Shown here one piece after another: positions 51,109-63,552 of a stretch of DNA of 64,000 nt; the stretch's first letter is position 1; every line of letters begins with the position of its first letter. Position numbers and translations under genes: made by a program. The notes under the pieces were generated by a model that saw only the letters and a program-made list of their open reading frames with translations, had not been told where the DNA came from and ran no database searches. Origin of the DNA: Persicaria tinctoria (Eukaryota > Streptophyta > Magnoliopsida > Caryophyllales > Polygonaceae); the NCBI GenBank assembly GCA_037127255.1, contig JBANSL010000005.1:6262001-6326000 (forward strand), given 5' to 3'.

Positions 51109-54100
51109 ATGGCTGGAAGAGGCAATGGAGTTCCGTCGAATCAAGGTTCTGGATTTGGACATGGAAGCGCATGAGCTGGAATGGGAGCGGGAAGAGGAAT
51201 CTTCGTCACACCGCCAGCACCTAGAGCAGGAAGAGGAGCTAATCCGGGATTTGGTCCAGGATTTGTGCCAAATCCGATTCAATTTGGGGAATTTGCTCAA
51301 GGAATGAATAATGCACACATCAATCTGTATTACCTCTCCAACTCAGACCATCCAGGTATGCAACTGGTGTCTAATTTGTTCAATGGAACCAATTTTACTA
51401 GTTGGAGTAGGGGAGTAAGAATGGCACTTGGTGCTAAGGTAAAACTAGGCTTCATTACGGGTTCCTGTGTGAAACCTGATGAGGATAGCGATGAGTTTGA
51501 GAGATGGAGCAGAGCTGACTATATGGTCATGTGTTGGTTGATTAACTCAATGACGAGTGAAATTGGGGAACATTTCATGTATGTGCAATCGTCTAAAGAA
51601 CTGTGGGATGAGATTCGTGAAAGGTTTTACGAATCTAATGATCCACTCATTTACCAGTTAAGAAGAGATATTGGTAATCTGAGACAGGAAAACATATCAG
51701 TGTCTGTGTATTTTGGTAAACTCAAACGAATCTGGGATGAATTACAGCTTTTAGATCCACTGCATGTGTGCAGTTGTGAAGGAATTAGCCACTGTAGTTG
51801 TCTGATTCTGAAGAAGATCTTGGAGAGGGATAATAAAGCCAAGGTGATGCAGTTCCTTATGGGACTTAATGATGCATATGAGCATCTTAGAAATAATGTT
51901 TTGTCCATGGATCCTATGCCTGGACTCAACAAGGTATTACAAGGCTACAATCTGAGATGAATGTGATGGTTGTTAACAGGAATGAACAATCTGAGGGTAA
52001 TGTGTTTCTTGTGGGGAACAGATCTACTCAAGGGAAGCTTACTGAGCAGATGAAACGTGATTTCAAGAAGGCAAAGTATGAGCGTCAGTGTGAATATTGC
52101 AAAGAGAAAGGATACACTAGAGATTTTTGCTTCAAGCTGGTAGGGTACCCTGAGTGGTTCAAGGGTCCGAGAGATAGTGAGTTTCAGAAGGGTAGCTCAA
52201 GTGGAGCTAGCAAGTTTGCTGCTAATGCTGAAGGACAGCAATATGAGGCAAAGTTTGATAATCCTTTAGAGTTTGATGCTACTAAGCCAAACCCTAGCAT
52301 GGTGAATGCTATCTTTCATGAGATGGTAAGAATGATGAAAGGCAAAGCTCCTATGGAGGAAGGGGATTCCCCAGTCAATCACGCCTTTGTCAACTTTGCA
52401 GGTATAATGAGTTTCTCCTTTCTTGTTGGTAATAACAAATCAGATGCTTTGTCATGGATTGTAGACTCTGGAGCTACAGACCATATTGCTTTTGATAAAA
52501 GCATTTTTCATGAGATTCTTCTCTTGGATAAGATGATATCTCTTGAACTACCTGATGGTACTTCTTTCTTGGTTAAGGATGCCGGTACCGTGGTTGTGTC
52601 TGCAAAATTGAGGTTGACACATGTGTTGTATGTCCCTCAGTTTCAACACAACCTCCTATCTGTGTCAAAGATGCTAAAGGCACAGAGATTGGAGTTTAGT
52701 TTTAATGCAGTTGCATGCACATTGCAGGACCTTACCACTAGATGTTGCATTGCTAAAGGAACTGAGGTTGGAGGTCTCTACTACCTGAGAGCTGCTGCTG
52801 ATAGTAATGCTGGTGTTCAGTCAAGAGGATTTCAATTTGATAACTGCTTTGATGTTTCTTTGAATAACTCTTCTAAGAGTATGTGTAATAAAGTGACCAG
52901 TTTGGATTTGATACATGCCATGCTGGGTCATTTGTCAGTATCCAAAATGAAACATTTGGATTTATGTAAAGGCTATGACCTTAGTAGTTTCTTTTGTGAC
53001 TCTTGTGATATGACTAAACATCACAAGCTCCCATTCTCTTTGAGTAATTCAATTGCTGAGTTTCCTTTCAAATTGGTGCACATGGATGTATGAGGCCCTT
53101 ATAAAGGGCCTTCTTTGTGTGGAGCTAAGTACTTTCTCACAATCCTTGATGATCATTCCAGGGCTACTTGGGTGTTTTTGATTCAGGATAAGACACAGAT
53201 GTTTAGGATGATTGCTGCTTTTATTGCTTTGATGAAAATCAGTTTCATACTACTGTCAAATGCATAAGGACAGATAATGGTACATAATTCACTCAACATG
53301 CTTGCATTACTTTGTTTGAACAACATGGAATTGTTCATCAAAGGTCTGCCCTAGGGGTTCCTGAGCAGAATGGTAAGGTGGAAAGGAAACATCGTCATTT
53401 GATTGAAACAACTCGTGCTATAAGGCATTATGCAGGCCTTCCAATCAAGTTTTGGGGTGAATGTGTCCTAAGTGCAACATATTTGATAAACAAATTGCCT
53501 TCTGATGTCTTAAATTGGAAATCTCCCCTTGAGGTGTTGCATGGTAAACCTCCTTTTGAAAATTTGCACATCACTGGGTGTCTATGTTATGCATATCAAC
53601 CAAATGATGCTAAGGATAAACTTGGGGTTAAGGCAAGGAAGTGTATCTTTCTGGGCTACCCCCCTGATCAGAAAGCTTTCAAACTGTTTGACATGGATAA
53701 GAAAGTTGTTATCACCAGCAGGCATGTGAAGTTTCATGAGTTGCAGTTCCCTTATAAGACCTCATCACAGACAGACACCTCTCCTTCTCATGATCATAGG
53801 CTGCCTTTAGTTTCTCCTAGTTCTTTTGATAATTAATACTGTTGAATTGCCAACCCTGCCAACGGCTGATGTGCAAACTTCTGACTCTTTTGCTGATGTG
53901 AATGATTCTCAATCTCCTCTAAGAGAGGTCTCCAACACAGACAGTACCACTCCCATCCTTGACAATAAGTCTCCTCAGTTAAGTCCAGCTAATATTAGTC
54001 CTATTGCTCATGATTTGATGCCTCCCAAGAGACCTATTCATAGGCCACAGAGGTTCCAAGATTACATTTGTTCCAACCTGCCTACAAGATCCGATTCTCA

Positions 54101-54446
54101 ATCTCAGTCATTCTCAGTCTTTTCAGTTCAAAATCTGGCACATTTATCACCTTCTTATGTGCAATCATTGATCAATGTGTGTGCTATATTTGAGCCTCGA
54201 ACTTATCATCAAGCTAAAGATGATGAGAGGTGAAAGATGGCTATGCAAGATGAGATTGATGCTTTGGATAGAAATCACACATGGTCAATTACAGATTTAC
54301 CTCCAAGAAAGAAAGTCATAGGATCTCGATGGATATACAAGATTAAGTAAAAGCCAAGTGGAGAGGTTGACAGATTCAAGGCTAGACTTGTTGCTAAAAG
54401 GTATAATCAAATCAAAGACAAAGATTACAAGCAAACCTTTTCTCCA
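51109..54446 (+). pseudogene. Copia gag, protease, integrase and RT start, broken
   Basis: Gag starts at ATG 51109 (MAGRGNGVPSNQG); a TGA at 51172 interrupts the Gly-rich leader, after which the gag core is open (NGTNFTSWSRGVRMALGAK, WLINSMTSEIGEHFMYVQS, VSVYFGKLKRIWDELQ). A frameshift near 51930-51960 leads to the zinc knuckle CEYCKEKGYTRDFC, where the conserved His is Tyr. Protease active site: WIVDSGATDH. Integrase: MLGHLSVSKM with CDSCDM, HMDV then TGA (53091) in place of the usual Trp, a frameshift near 53230-53300, RTDNGT, and NGKVERKHRHLIETTRA. RT begins [29 protein letters not shown] and stops at TFSP, where the CACTA element entered. Further stops at 53834, 54231 and about 54348. Confidence 0.87.
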
Positions 54447-57400
54447 CACTACTAGAAAAATGCAATTAGACATCTGTTGTGAACACATGTCTTTAAAAAA
54501 AAATCCGATCTCTTTGTGCGTGTGGTAAAAGATCAATTTTTCCACATCGGTTTTAAGCTGATGTCATTTCTTTGTTAAAACATCTGTTTTATTTTAAATA
54601 TAGATATAAATCAACCCTGAAATTTATTTTTGACATGTTCACTTGTCGTTAAAGCCTCCTTATTTTTTATTTATAAGCTTTTGAAGATGTCCACACCATG
54701 CCTAAATTTTACATTTACATCACTATTTTTAAAATAGTCAATGTATTAAAACAAAATAGACATCTTTTTTATTATATTGATTTTGTGTACATTAATTTCA
54801 TATATATAATTTTTGATTTTTCATTGTTTTAAAATAATCTATCTTATGAAATATGTACATAACTGATATATTAATATGATATGAACATCATTTTAAATTT
54901 TTATAAAGATGTTGTTAGCAATATATATCAATTTATTTTAACATTGTGATGTAAAAATATATGTTACACATTGATTTAGAATATTCAGATGATGTCTATA
55001 ATGATACTCACATCCGTTTTTATTTAATGGTTCGATTTCATAGCTATTAAAGCACATCACTTTTCATTTATTATGTGATACTTTTTTGTTTGATACACAA
55101 CACACTTTGTTCGATATAAAATAAAATTTCGCAAATGATAGGGTACTTTAATGAACATATACATTAAAAGAAAATGTAGTCGATTGTTCCATTTACACCT
55201 ACATCAGCCTGGAAGAGATGCATTTAACATTAACATAAACAGCCCGGAAGAAACTCAATGTGGCTCGTGCTAAGCAACAAAACCACGTATCACGCACATC
55301 AATAAGTAGAACGGTCACACCATAAATAGATTAATATAGTAACATTTTCAAGATGTACTGGTTAAGAGCTTGAGAGAGTGCAGTGTAGTGCCACGATCAT
55401 CATGATCAGCCGTCAGCAGCATAGTCGCGGGATACTGCGAGCTACTGCAAGGCGGAGTTTGTTGTTCTTCCTCCTTGTGATTGAGGTGTTGCAGGTTTAA
55501 CTTGACTTGATTTCACTGTAAGATTAGTATCGCCCTATATTAGTAAATGAAATTAGGCTCTCTTCACCCAAACATTCAGAAAGGGGTTGCAGTCACATAC
55601 GACATGAACACTTGATTCAGGAAAGAAAAAACCTTTATTATTATTGGCATTGAAGCTCCATCACAAGGATCTTCTTTTTAATGTACATTGTTATAGTGCT
55701 CACCATCATGATACGATTTTCAAAGAAAAATTCACAATTCATTTACAATTCTATGCCAGGTGAATCATTGGATTAAAACCTTCAGCAAATAATTCCTTTA
55801 TTCTAGCTATAGATGAATAAATTTGTTTCAAATATCATCTAAAGGAACAAGAGAGAATTATGTCAGGTAAAATATAAACAGTGAAGGTACATCAATAAGA
55901 AACTCAAATTATGCAGATTTTTGTCATGTACCAAATCAATAAACCTACATTTACTATAAGCCTACACAAATGCTACATTCCAGATGGGGAAAACATTGCA
56001 AAGTGATCAAGCCACTCCACAAATGCATAAGAAAAGATAAATAACATGACTGGACAACTCATTTTATTAATTATACAGTTTAGCTTAAACTGATGCACAA
56101 AGAAGAATTAAAAAAAGCAGCAGAATTTGGTACAGAAGAATAAAGGCTCTCAGCAGTCAAAAGGAGATGTCATTCACATTTCACGGTTTATATAAGAATT
56201 AAAATTTATGCCAACTTCTAAAATTAATCCAATCAAAAGACACCTTCTAAAATGTATGCCAATATTATGCTTCCTCCACAAATTTATGGGAGGAACATTG
56301 ATATTTCCATGACAGCACATTGACGAATTCATATGACAAATGTAGCATCTAGTTACCTGAATCCAGATGCACACATCTATGTAGCTTCAATTTCAGTCTC
56401 GGAGTACCTCTCTAGTGGCAAAGAAGCAGCACTCTCAATAAATACGTACGTAAATCTCCATTAAAAAATATTTCCATCCACTGCTTCAAGGCCTGGCATG
56501 GAATCAACCGGCAGTCACAAGAAATTAGCTACAACAACAATAATGATAAATTAGCTACCATGACATCAACAATATTGACAAGATAGCTACCATGACAACA
56601 ATCATCTAGTTCAATGCCAAAACATTATCGATGGTATGAAGAGCAAAACAACTATAGAGGATATAAGGTTCATTAGTGAGGAGAAATAAATCCAAACAAA
56701 GAAATAGTAAAATGGAACATCAACAATCCTTTCATATACATGTAGTATCTTATATTAGATGCCCTAATCAATTTCTATATCATCAATGACCATGAGTCAT
56801 AGACCATGAAAGCTTTATTGTCATTAGTGAGGTTTTATTGTTGATCAATGGGGGTAGCTTCTGATTATAAAATTTATCAAAGTTGGCATCTGCTAAGAAG
56901 TAATTTTGTGCTCTAGAAGACTCAGTGCAGATTTTAATCAATTAAAAGTCTCTAGTTTATAGGCCCAAACATACCATGAAATATTATCTTGCTCAATATA
57001 CTGATATAGCATAACTATTTCACTAGCATTCTAGGATATTATACTTCCCCAATAAATAAAAGAAAACAATCGCAAAACAGGTGATCTGATAGGGTTCTGC
57101 TGGGTGAGCAACATGCTGGGAAGAATAAATTTAAAACAATCCAATTACTACAACAACCTGTAAGTATGTCCTAGTTTCATTACATCTCGATTTGTCAAAA
57201 TTCTTGTGAGCAAAAAGGAATGAGATAATATAAAATCAATAACTACAAAAAACATACCTGATAGAAAGCTACAAAGGATGAGACATGATGGCCCTCCGGA
57301 GACATGGCACCTCCTTATACCTATAGGTCTGTCCCTCCATCACCTGTGCACCTCGATGGCCAACCTATCTGCTTAAGGGGTTAGATACCTCAAATTTCTC

Positions 57401-60400
57401 CTGATAAAAAGTAGTTCTAAATCATTTTTCTCCAAATCTTCACCTCAGGATCGCAGATTAGGGCTTAAGTTCATCTTGGTCGGGTTCATCACCGTTTCTT
57501 GAGACCATTGAGTGTCACATTTTCATTCATCTCCCCTTTTGAGCTCCTGAATCCAGATCCCCTATTTCACCAAATCAAACCCTAATCAAGCTCATGAATT
57601 GAAAGAAGATGGATTCGAAAAGACTACCAGACAATGAAGGTTTAGAGAACACTCATGAATTAATTGAACTCAGATTTAACCTCAATAGAATCAGAACAGA
57701 TGGCATGTATTAGCTGAACATGAGGATATTGAGGCCGAAAGGAATCAGCAAGACAATAGGGATAAAAGATATCAAAATCAAGAACAGACTGAGCGTATAA
57801 ACCTCCAAAAGAAAAGTTTGTAGGGAAAGAAAAGACTAAAAGGAGTACATAAGCAAGGCACCCAAGAGACTGAACATCAAGAAGTTAGGAGAAGTTGCAG
57901 GTTGAGTAAATCCTCCTCAAGCAGCAACTGTAACAATGAGAAGGATTTGGAGTCTGATCTGAGTGGAGAAGGGGGAGAATATCCTAGGGATATCTGCCTA
58001 ATTGTGTAGTATCACACCAGTGAGTAGAAAGAGAACTTTAGAAAAAGCATATCATTTCAAAACAACATGTATACTAATGAATGGAAAGACAAAAAAAAAC
58101 TTTTAAGAAAAATAATTCATCACGTACAATATACCCAATAAAGAAATGATAAGAGAATCATCTTGAAAATATGGAAAGGAAGGTAAGGTCAAAAGCGAAG
58201 GAATAGTGAGTCACAAAAGATGTGGTCTCGGATACATATATTCAATTCTGAGGGTCACCCTTTTTAGTTTTTACTTCATTGGTTGATGATGTATTATTAT
58301 GTGAATTGTGTTTTGTTTGCTCCATTAACCAAATGTTCTATTATCTATCACATTATTACTATTCAGAATAACCCAATAACAGAAGTTGGTACATCAAAAG
58401 TCTGTTATCCTATTGGTGCAGAAACCACTAGGATTGGATCGGAGGATCGAATCAAGACGAACTCTTGAAAATTTTCAGGTCTGGATGATATTTTAAACCA
58501 GGATTGAGTTGCTGATATAAGGATCTCATGATTTTAGCTGTGTATTATTCAGTTACAATTGTACAAGAGCTAAGAGAAATAAAAAACGTCGTTAAACAGG
58601 CACAGGCCTGGAATTTCCAATTGGAAAAATAGAATTTTTCAAAATTTTACTAAAAAAATTTGTAATCAAATTGATGATAATTTTACACGTCAGCTCCAGC
58701 ATCAAAAGCAGTTCATGCAAAATGAAATGCCAGCACAAAGAATTATAAAGAAAGTATACAGATGTTCCACTCCCTGACATATTAATGCTATGTAAGACAT
58801 GAACAAGTAAAGTTGGTTAATTTCTTCAATGATAATTTTTTTTTCTAATTAATGATAATATATTAAAATCACATGATAAGGTTTCCCACATTATCAGATA
58901 ATCTTGGCAGACAATTAAGCCACTTAAGAGGATTGGATCAAGGTCATTTGTATTTATCTCTAGACCTGATGGTTTTTTGATATTTCATTTCTTCATGTCC
59001 ATTTGAGGGAAGAAATCCAAAATCCAAACATAACTTTGTATACAAAAGAGTAAATGATTTCCAAGGAATATGAAATAATTGTAATTGGGTTAGTTCTTAG
59101 GTAAAGAAAACAAATATAAAAAAGAATGGAGAAACAAAGAAAAGAGAAGAAATAAAACCCTAACAACTACCACGAAATACAGAGCAGGAAAGGTAGCAGA
59201 GTCAATACCTTCAGTTGGTTATTTTACAGCTAGCTGGTGTGTGTACTCCTGAAATGGCACTGAAGTATGATAATGAGCTTCAGACAGGCAGTGCCATCTG
59301 TTTGTCATGGAGAAAATGTGGATGCAAATGTCTCAAGTACTTTACCTGCATTACAAGCTGCAAGCATGACCATCGTCAAGAGTAAACCAAAACACTCCTA
59401 AGGGGCCTAAGGTAGAAGACAAAATATCCTTGAACCATTTTTTATGCACCACTAGCAAATAGGTCTCCTCGAATGAAAATGCAGATTGTAGCTTTCCAGG
59501 GTTGCCAGACAACCCAGCCAGGAACCTTCAAAGGGTATAACAGATTTTCACCAGCAAAGCCAATTCAAAGAAAAACCAATAGCTCAGCTGGAATACTGAA
59601 GTACAAGGACATTAGAAAGGGGATAAGAAAACAAGTACCTTGTGGGTTAGGGAGCAGACGAATATTGAACCACTGGTTCAAAGCCTTCTGCTGAGAGCCT
59701 TCCACTGAGAGCCTTCTCCTGAGACAAGGCATATAGGAGGGTTAGATTCATGAAAATAAACCAGAAAACAAAGGAGAATGGAGATGGGAAACCAAATCAA
59801 ACCAAATAAAGGCCCAGATACCTTGTGGGAGCAACCGATTCCAAGGAAGATTGACAGAAGCGATACAACCTTCTTCTATGACAATAGATCTGGGATTAGG
59901 GATTTAGGCATACAAAAGAGAAAAGAAAGGAGGAAGAAGATTGGAAAATAGATTAAACCATAAGGAGGCCAGATACCTAAGGAGTCGGCGATTTAGGGTT
60001 CTTCAATTCCCATCCATTTTCGCAGCGGGCGGGTCGTACTCGTCGGGATGGGCTTTAGAGAGATGATGGCCGGAGGAAGAGCACTGAACCAGAAGGACAG
60101 TCACCGGAGACGATGTTCGGATCTGGAGAAAGATGATCGAAGATGGAATGGAGTTGGGGATTTGGGGGCTAGGGTCTGGACAGAGTGGAACGAGGTTAGA
60201 GGTAGTGAGGGATGAGAGAAAAGCGATAGAAATGTTAGTGTTATACGAGTAAATTTTAAGAAAGTGAAAAAAATGGGTCAAATTTTTTTTAAGTGTTTTG
60301 ATCTTACCTCCAAATTTGAAATCCCGCCTTTTCTACGCGTTGTTTGGTTTTTTCAGAACTAACAATTTTACATCGGTCTATATCTTTGACCATTGTGTAA

Positions 60401-60512
60401 AATGTTTTAAGCATCACAAAACAAAATATTGATGTAATAAATTAATTTAACATCTGTTGATTTTTTGACAGACTTAAATCACATGATGTCTAATTGCAGT
60501 ATTCTAGTAATG
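54447..60512. mobile_element. Non-autonomous CACTA (En/Spm-type) element, 6,066 bp
   Basis: Ends are CACTACTAGAAAAATGCAAT (left) and CATTACTAGAATACTGCAAT (right, opposite strand), continuing TAGACATC in both; three mismatches in 28. Flanks CCA (54444-54446) and TCA (60513-60515) are a 3-bp duplication with one mismatch, normal for CACTA. Subterminal zones carry repeated CATCTG/CATCCG/CATCGG-TTTT words in both orientations (54470-55030, 60360-60470), the expected transposase-binding repeats. The 5-kb core (55100-60300) has no transposase (TNPD/TNP2) domain and no long frame; a few exon-like pieces with GT borders on the minus strand near 59640-60010 may be leader exons. Confidence 0.85.
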
Positions 60513-60515
60513 TCA

Positions 60516-61807
60516 GTGGCAAAGTTATCAACATTTAGAATTGTTTTGGCTCTTGCTGCAGCTAAGGGTTGGAATCTACATCAGTTATATGTTAACAATG
60601 CATTTCTTCATGGATTTCTTGTTGAGGAAGTGTACATGGTACCACCCCTTGGTTATAAATTAGCTACCCCTGGTCAAGTTTGCAAGTTACACAAGTCCTT
60701 GTATGGTCTTAAATAAGCAAACAAGCAATGGAATTTGGAACTCACCAAGTTCTTATGGAAGCTTGGTTTTGTTCAGTCTTTACATGATTATTCATTGTTC
60801 ACCAAATCAGTTGGTTCTTCATTCACTGTGGCTTTGTGTATGTGGATGACATGTTTTTAATGGGCAATGATACAACTGAAATCACTTCAACAAAGGTTGC
60901 ATTACATTCTGCTTTCACTATCAAAGACCTTGGCATTGCTAGGTACTTCCTGGGTATGGAGATTTCAAGGTCTTCTCAAGTGATCCTGTTAAATCAAAGA
61001 AAGTATGTTTTGGACATCTTACAAGATGTCAACATGTTGGAGTGTAAGCCAGCTTCTTTTCCTATGCAGAGAGGCACAAAATTATCTGTTTCTGATGGTG
61101 ATCCTATTGAGCAACCTGAACTGTACAGGAGACTAGTTGGGAGACTCCTCTATTTGACATTCACTCGACCTGACATTTCCTTTACAGTTCAACAACTAAG
61201 CCAGTATTTGCAATGCCCCAGTACTCCTCATTGGAATGCTGCATTTTACCTTCTTAGATACCTTAACGGCAGTTTCAACCATGCCTTGTCTTACCATGCA
61301 GTGTCTGATCTTCAACTCACAGCCTTTAGTGATGCAGAATGAGGCAATTGACTTGACACTGGAAGGTCCCTATCTGGGTATTGTGTCTTCCTTGGTGGTG
61401 CTCTCATCTCATGGAAATCAAAGAAATAAAAGGTAGTTTCAAAATCATCAGCTGAAAGTGAATATAGAAGCATGTCTTACACTGCTAGTGAGCTTATTTA
61501 GGTCCAGGGAATGTTGTCTGATCTTCACATCAAATTGGCCTTACCTGCGACTTTGTTTTGTGACAACAAAGCTGCCCAAAGCTTAGCCTCTAATCCTGTG
61601 TACCATGAACGGACCAAGCATGTTCGGATAGACTGTCATTTCATTAGGGAACTAATTCAGCAAGGTTTTTTAGCCACTTCTCATGTCTCTTCACAACTGC
61701 AAACAGCTGACATCATGACCAAACCCCTTGGAGCTCATCAGCATCACATCCTATGTTCCAAGCTTGGACTTGTTCATCCCCAAGCCAACCTTGAGGGGGG
61801 TATGTAG
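60516..61807 (+). pseudogene. Copia RT rest and RNase H, continuing after the CACTA element
   Basis: Resumes at [38 protein letters not shown] and [11 protein letters not shown], then a TAA (60714) where Gln is usual. A frameshift near 60830 restores the catalytic VYVDDMFLMGN. Then YFLGMEISRSSQ, RRLVGRLLYLTFTRPDISF, and RNase H with FSDAE then TGA (61340), VSKSSAESEYRSMS, LFCDNKAAQSLASNPVYHER and TADIMTKPLGAHQ, ending LEGGM at the PPT. In [10 protein letters not shown] the catalytic Asp of the usual LDV(K/N)NAF is lost. Confidence 0.85.
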
Positions 61808-62004
61808 AGAGGGTTAGTTTGTCAGTGTAGGGGTAATTTGGTCACTTCACTTCACTCTAATTCTGTTTCTTTCGTTTCTGGGTTGTTAGACGCGCCAAGG
61901 CTCCAGTATAAAAGCTTGGTTGTGTTCTTCTGTAAGCTCTCAAGTTGTTACAAACGTTTGTTTTGTTCTTCAAATAAGAAAACCTCCATTTTCAACTTCT
62001 GAAA
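61803..62004 (+). repeat. 3' LTR, full length, with TATA box
   Basis: TGTAGAGAGGGTTAG to CAACTTCTGAAA. TATAAAAG lies at 61907-61914. Downstream reading from it enters segment D. Confidence 0.85.
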
Positions 62005-62440
62005 GTTTGGTTCAATCACGTACGAATCACAATCTTTACCTATTTGGGAATCTTTACCTATTTGGAAATCTTTACCTAGTGTCCCAAGAGCACTCTGTGT
62101 GCATCATCCGTTGGCTGATTAATTCGTTTGTCGTCTTGGTTTTGTTTTACGATGTAGGATAGCTTGCACGTTTGTTTTATTTTTGCATTTTCAATTATGT
62201 CATTTGCTTCGTGTTATTTCATTTTTGTCATTTGTTTCTGTTATTTATTTTGGTTGTACATGATGGTTTGTCCATCTATCGACTTGTCCGGTCTCTCGGT
62301 TTCTTTAGGCTTGTCTAGAAAACTGAATTATTATCTTATTTTCAAACAAAAAAAAGGCTTAAGTTGTGTAGTAACTACATTTATTTTTGTTGCCGTGTTG
62401 ATGTAATTAAGCCCACAGAAGGAGTCAAAAGTTGTTGAAT
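62005..62440 (+). repeat. Segment D, copy 2, right part, with a triplicated phrase
   Basis: GTTTGGTTCAATCA and AATCACAATCTTTACCT continue the segment interrupted at 50833. Here GGAATCTTTACCTATTTG is tandemly repeated (about 62030-62085), a local expansion absent in copy 1. GTGTTGATGTAATTAAGCCC at 62394 matches the right edge of the other copy (about 31798). Confidence 0.65.
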
Positions 62441-62449
62441 TCGTTTCAT

Positions 62450-62606
62450 TTTTCGACACGTTTTATAAGGAGCTAAAAACTATATAAAATATTAATTTTT
62501 TAAAATAATTTTAAACTTATAACTAATATGCATAAAATTATAAAAAAAATCAATTAAAAACTTTATATTTTATATAGTTTTTAGCTCCTTAAAAACGTGT
62601 CAAAAA
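62450..62606. mobile_element. Palindromic MITE, about 157 bp
   Basis: Left TTTCGACACGTTTTATAAGG then AGCTAAAAACTATATAAAAT; the right end on the opposite strand reads TTTTGACACGTTTTTAAGGA then GCTAAAAACTATATAAAATA. The arms are ~45 bp, leaving an AT-rich centre. A degraded relative lies at 19505-19665. The target duplication is ambiguous in the T-rich flank. Confidence 0.7.
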
Positions 62607-63552
62607 GTCAAACGCCACTTATTTCTGAACGAAAATAGTATATTTGGACCATCTCTATCTTTATCCATCCTCAAAAAATGCGCCTCGGAGCTTGAATCAT
62701 CTCTATCTTTATAATTTGCAGGCAACTGTTAAGGATATTTAGATTTCCTATTCTAGATTCTGTTTGGCAATATGATATTTACCTAATATTTCTATTCTTT
62801 ACAACAGATTGTATCTTCTTATGTTAGGATAGATATATTTATCTTGGGGCTGAGGCATGAGTCTCTCTTGTTAGTAGTATGAGATGAAGTGGGGACTTGG
62901 ATTTCTTAGAGCATCCACAATGGGGTGTCTTAACCCCAAAATAAGAAATCAATTAATAAAAAAATAAAGAAGATGAGGGAGGAGTTTAGGAATGATGTGA
63001 AAGGTTTCTTCCTAACAAACCTTTAAAAACCGAGAGAGAGAGAAAGAAAATGGAGAGGAGGTAGGCCAACATGAGGAGAGAGAGTGAGAGTAAAAAAAGA
63101 GGTGAGTCCTGATAAAAAAAAATAAAATGGGGTTTTAAAGGTTTTTAGGGATGTGGGTGAAAAATTGTATTGGGGTTTTTAAGGAGAGAAAAAATATAAA
63201 AAGCGGAGTATCAGATCCCTGACCACGATCTTACATGTTATTTTATAGGATAGCCCTTTTATCACAGTTTGAATGATAGGGGGCTCGCGATGGATGATTT
63301 TATACCCAGTGTGACTTTTGTGTTGGATGATCTATTTATGACGTCATACCCCTGTTAATTAAAGGGGCTATTTTATAGAACATTGTCACAACCTATATAT
63401 GTGTTGATCCAAAGGCAATATAACAAGTCACAAATATGTGTTACCTAACCTCAAAAGTCCCAAATATACAATTACCTAACTTTAATTAGGTAAGTAGAAG
63501 CCAATTAACTTGGAAAATAAAAAGAGGGGAAATAAATTAAACTCATGTAATA
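62607..63552. other. Non-coding stretch with a half MITE
   Basis: At about 62907 TTAGAGCATCCACAATGGGG opens like a GAGCATCC-type MITE, and purine-rich non-coding DNA (GA repeats near 63030-63090) follows to about 63190, but the right-hand inverted end is not clear. The rest is featureless. Confidence 0.45.

Larger units (their letters stand above)
50833..62004 (+). mobile_element. Decayed Copia retrotransposon split by a CACTA element
   Basis: Flanked by GTTTG on both sides (50828-50832, 62005-62009), confirmed by the empty paralogue near 29750. LTRs are 155 bp (50833-50987) and 202 bp (61803-62004); the 5' LTR lacks a 47-bp piece containing the TATA box. The PBS TGGTATCAGAGC is at 50988-50999 and a PPT (TTGAGGGGGGTA) ends at 61802. 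LTR ends read TGTAGAG and TCTGAAA, so the 3' terminus is not the usual CA. Without the 6,066-bp CACTA the Copia is about 5.1 kb. Many stops and frameshifts make it dead. Confidence 0.88.

Noticed and set aside
60003..60281. 92-codon minus-strand frame near the CACTA right end
   Set aside because: Looks like 5' leader sequence by composition; no domain or conserved motif.
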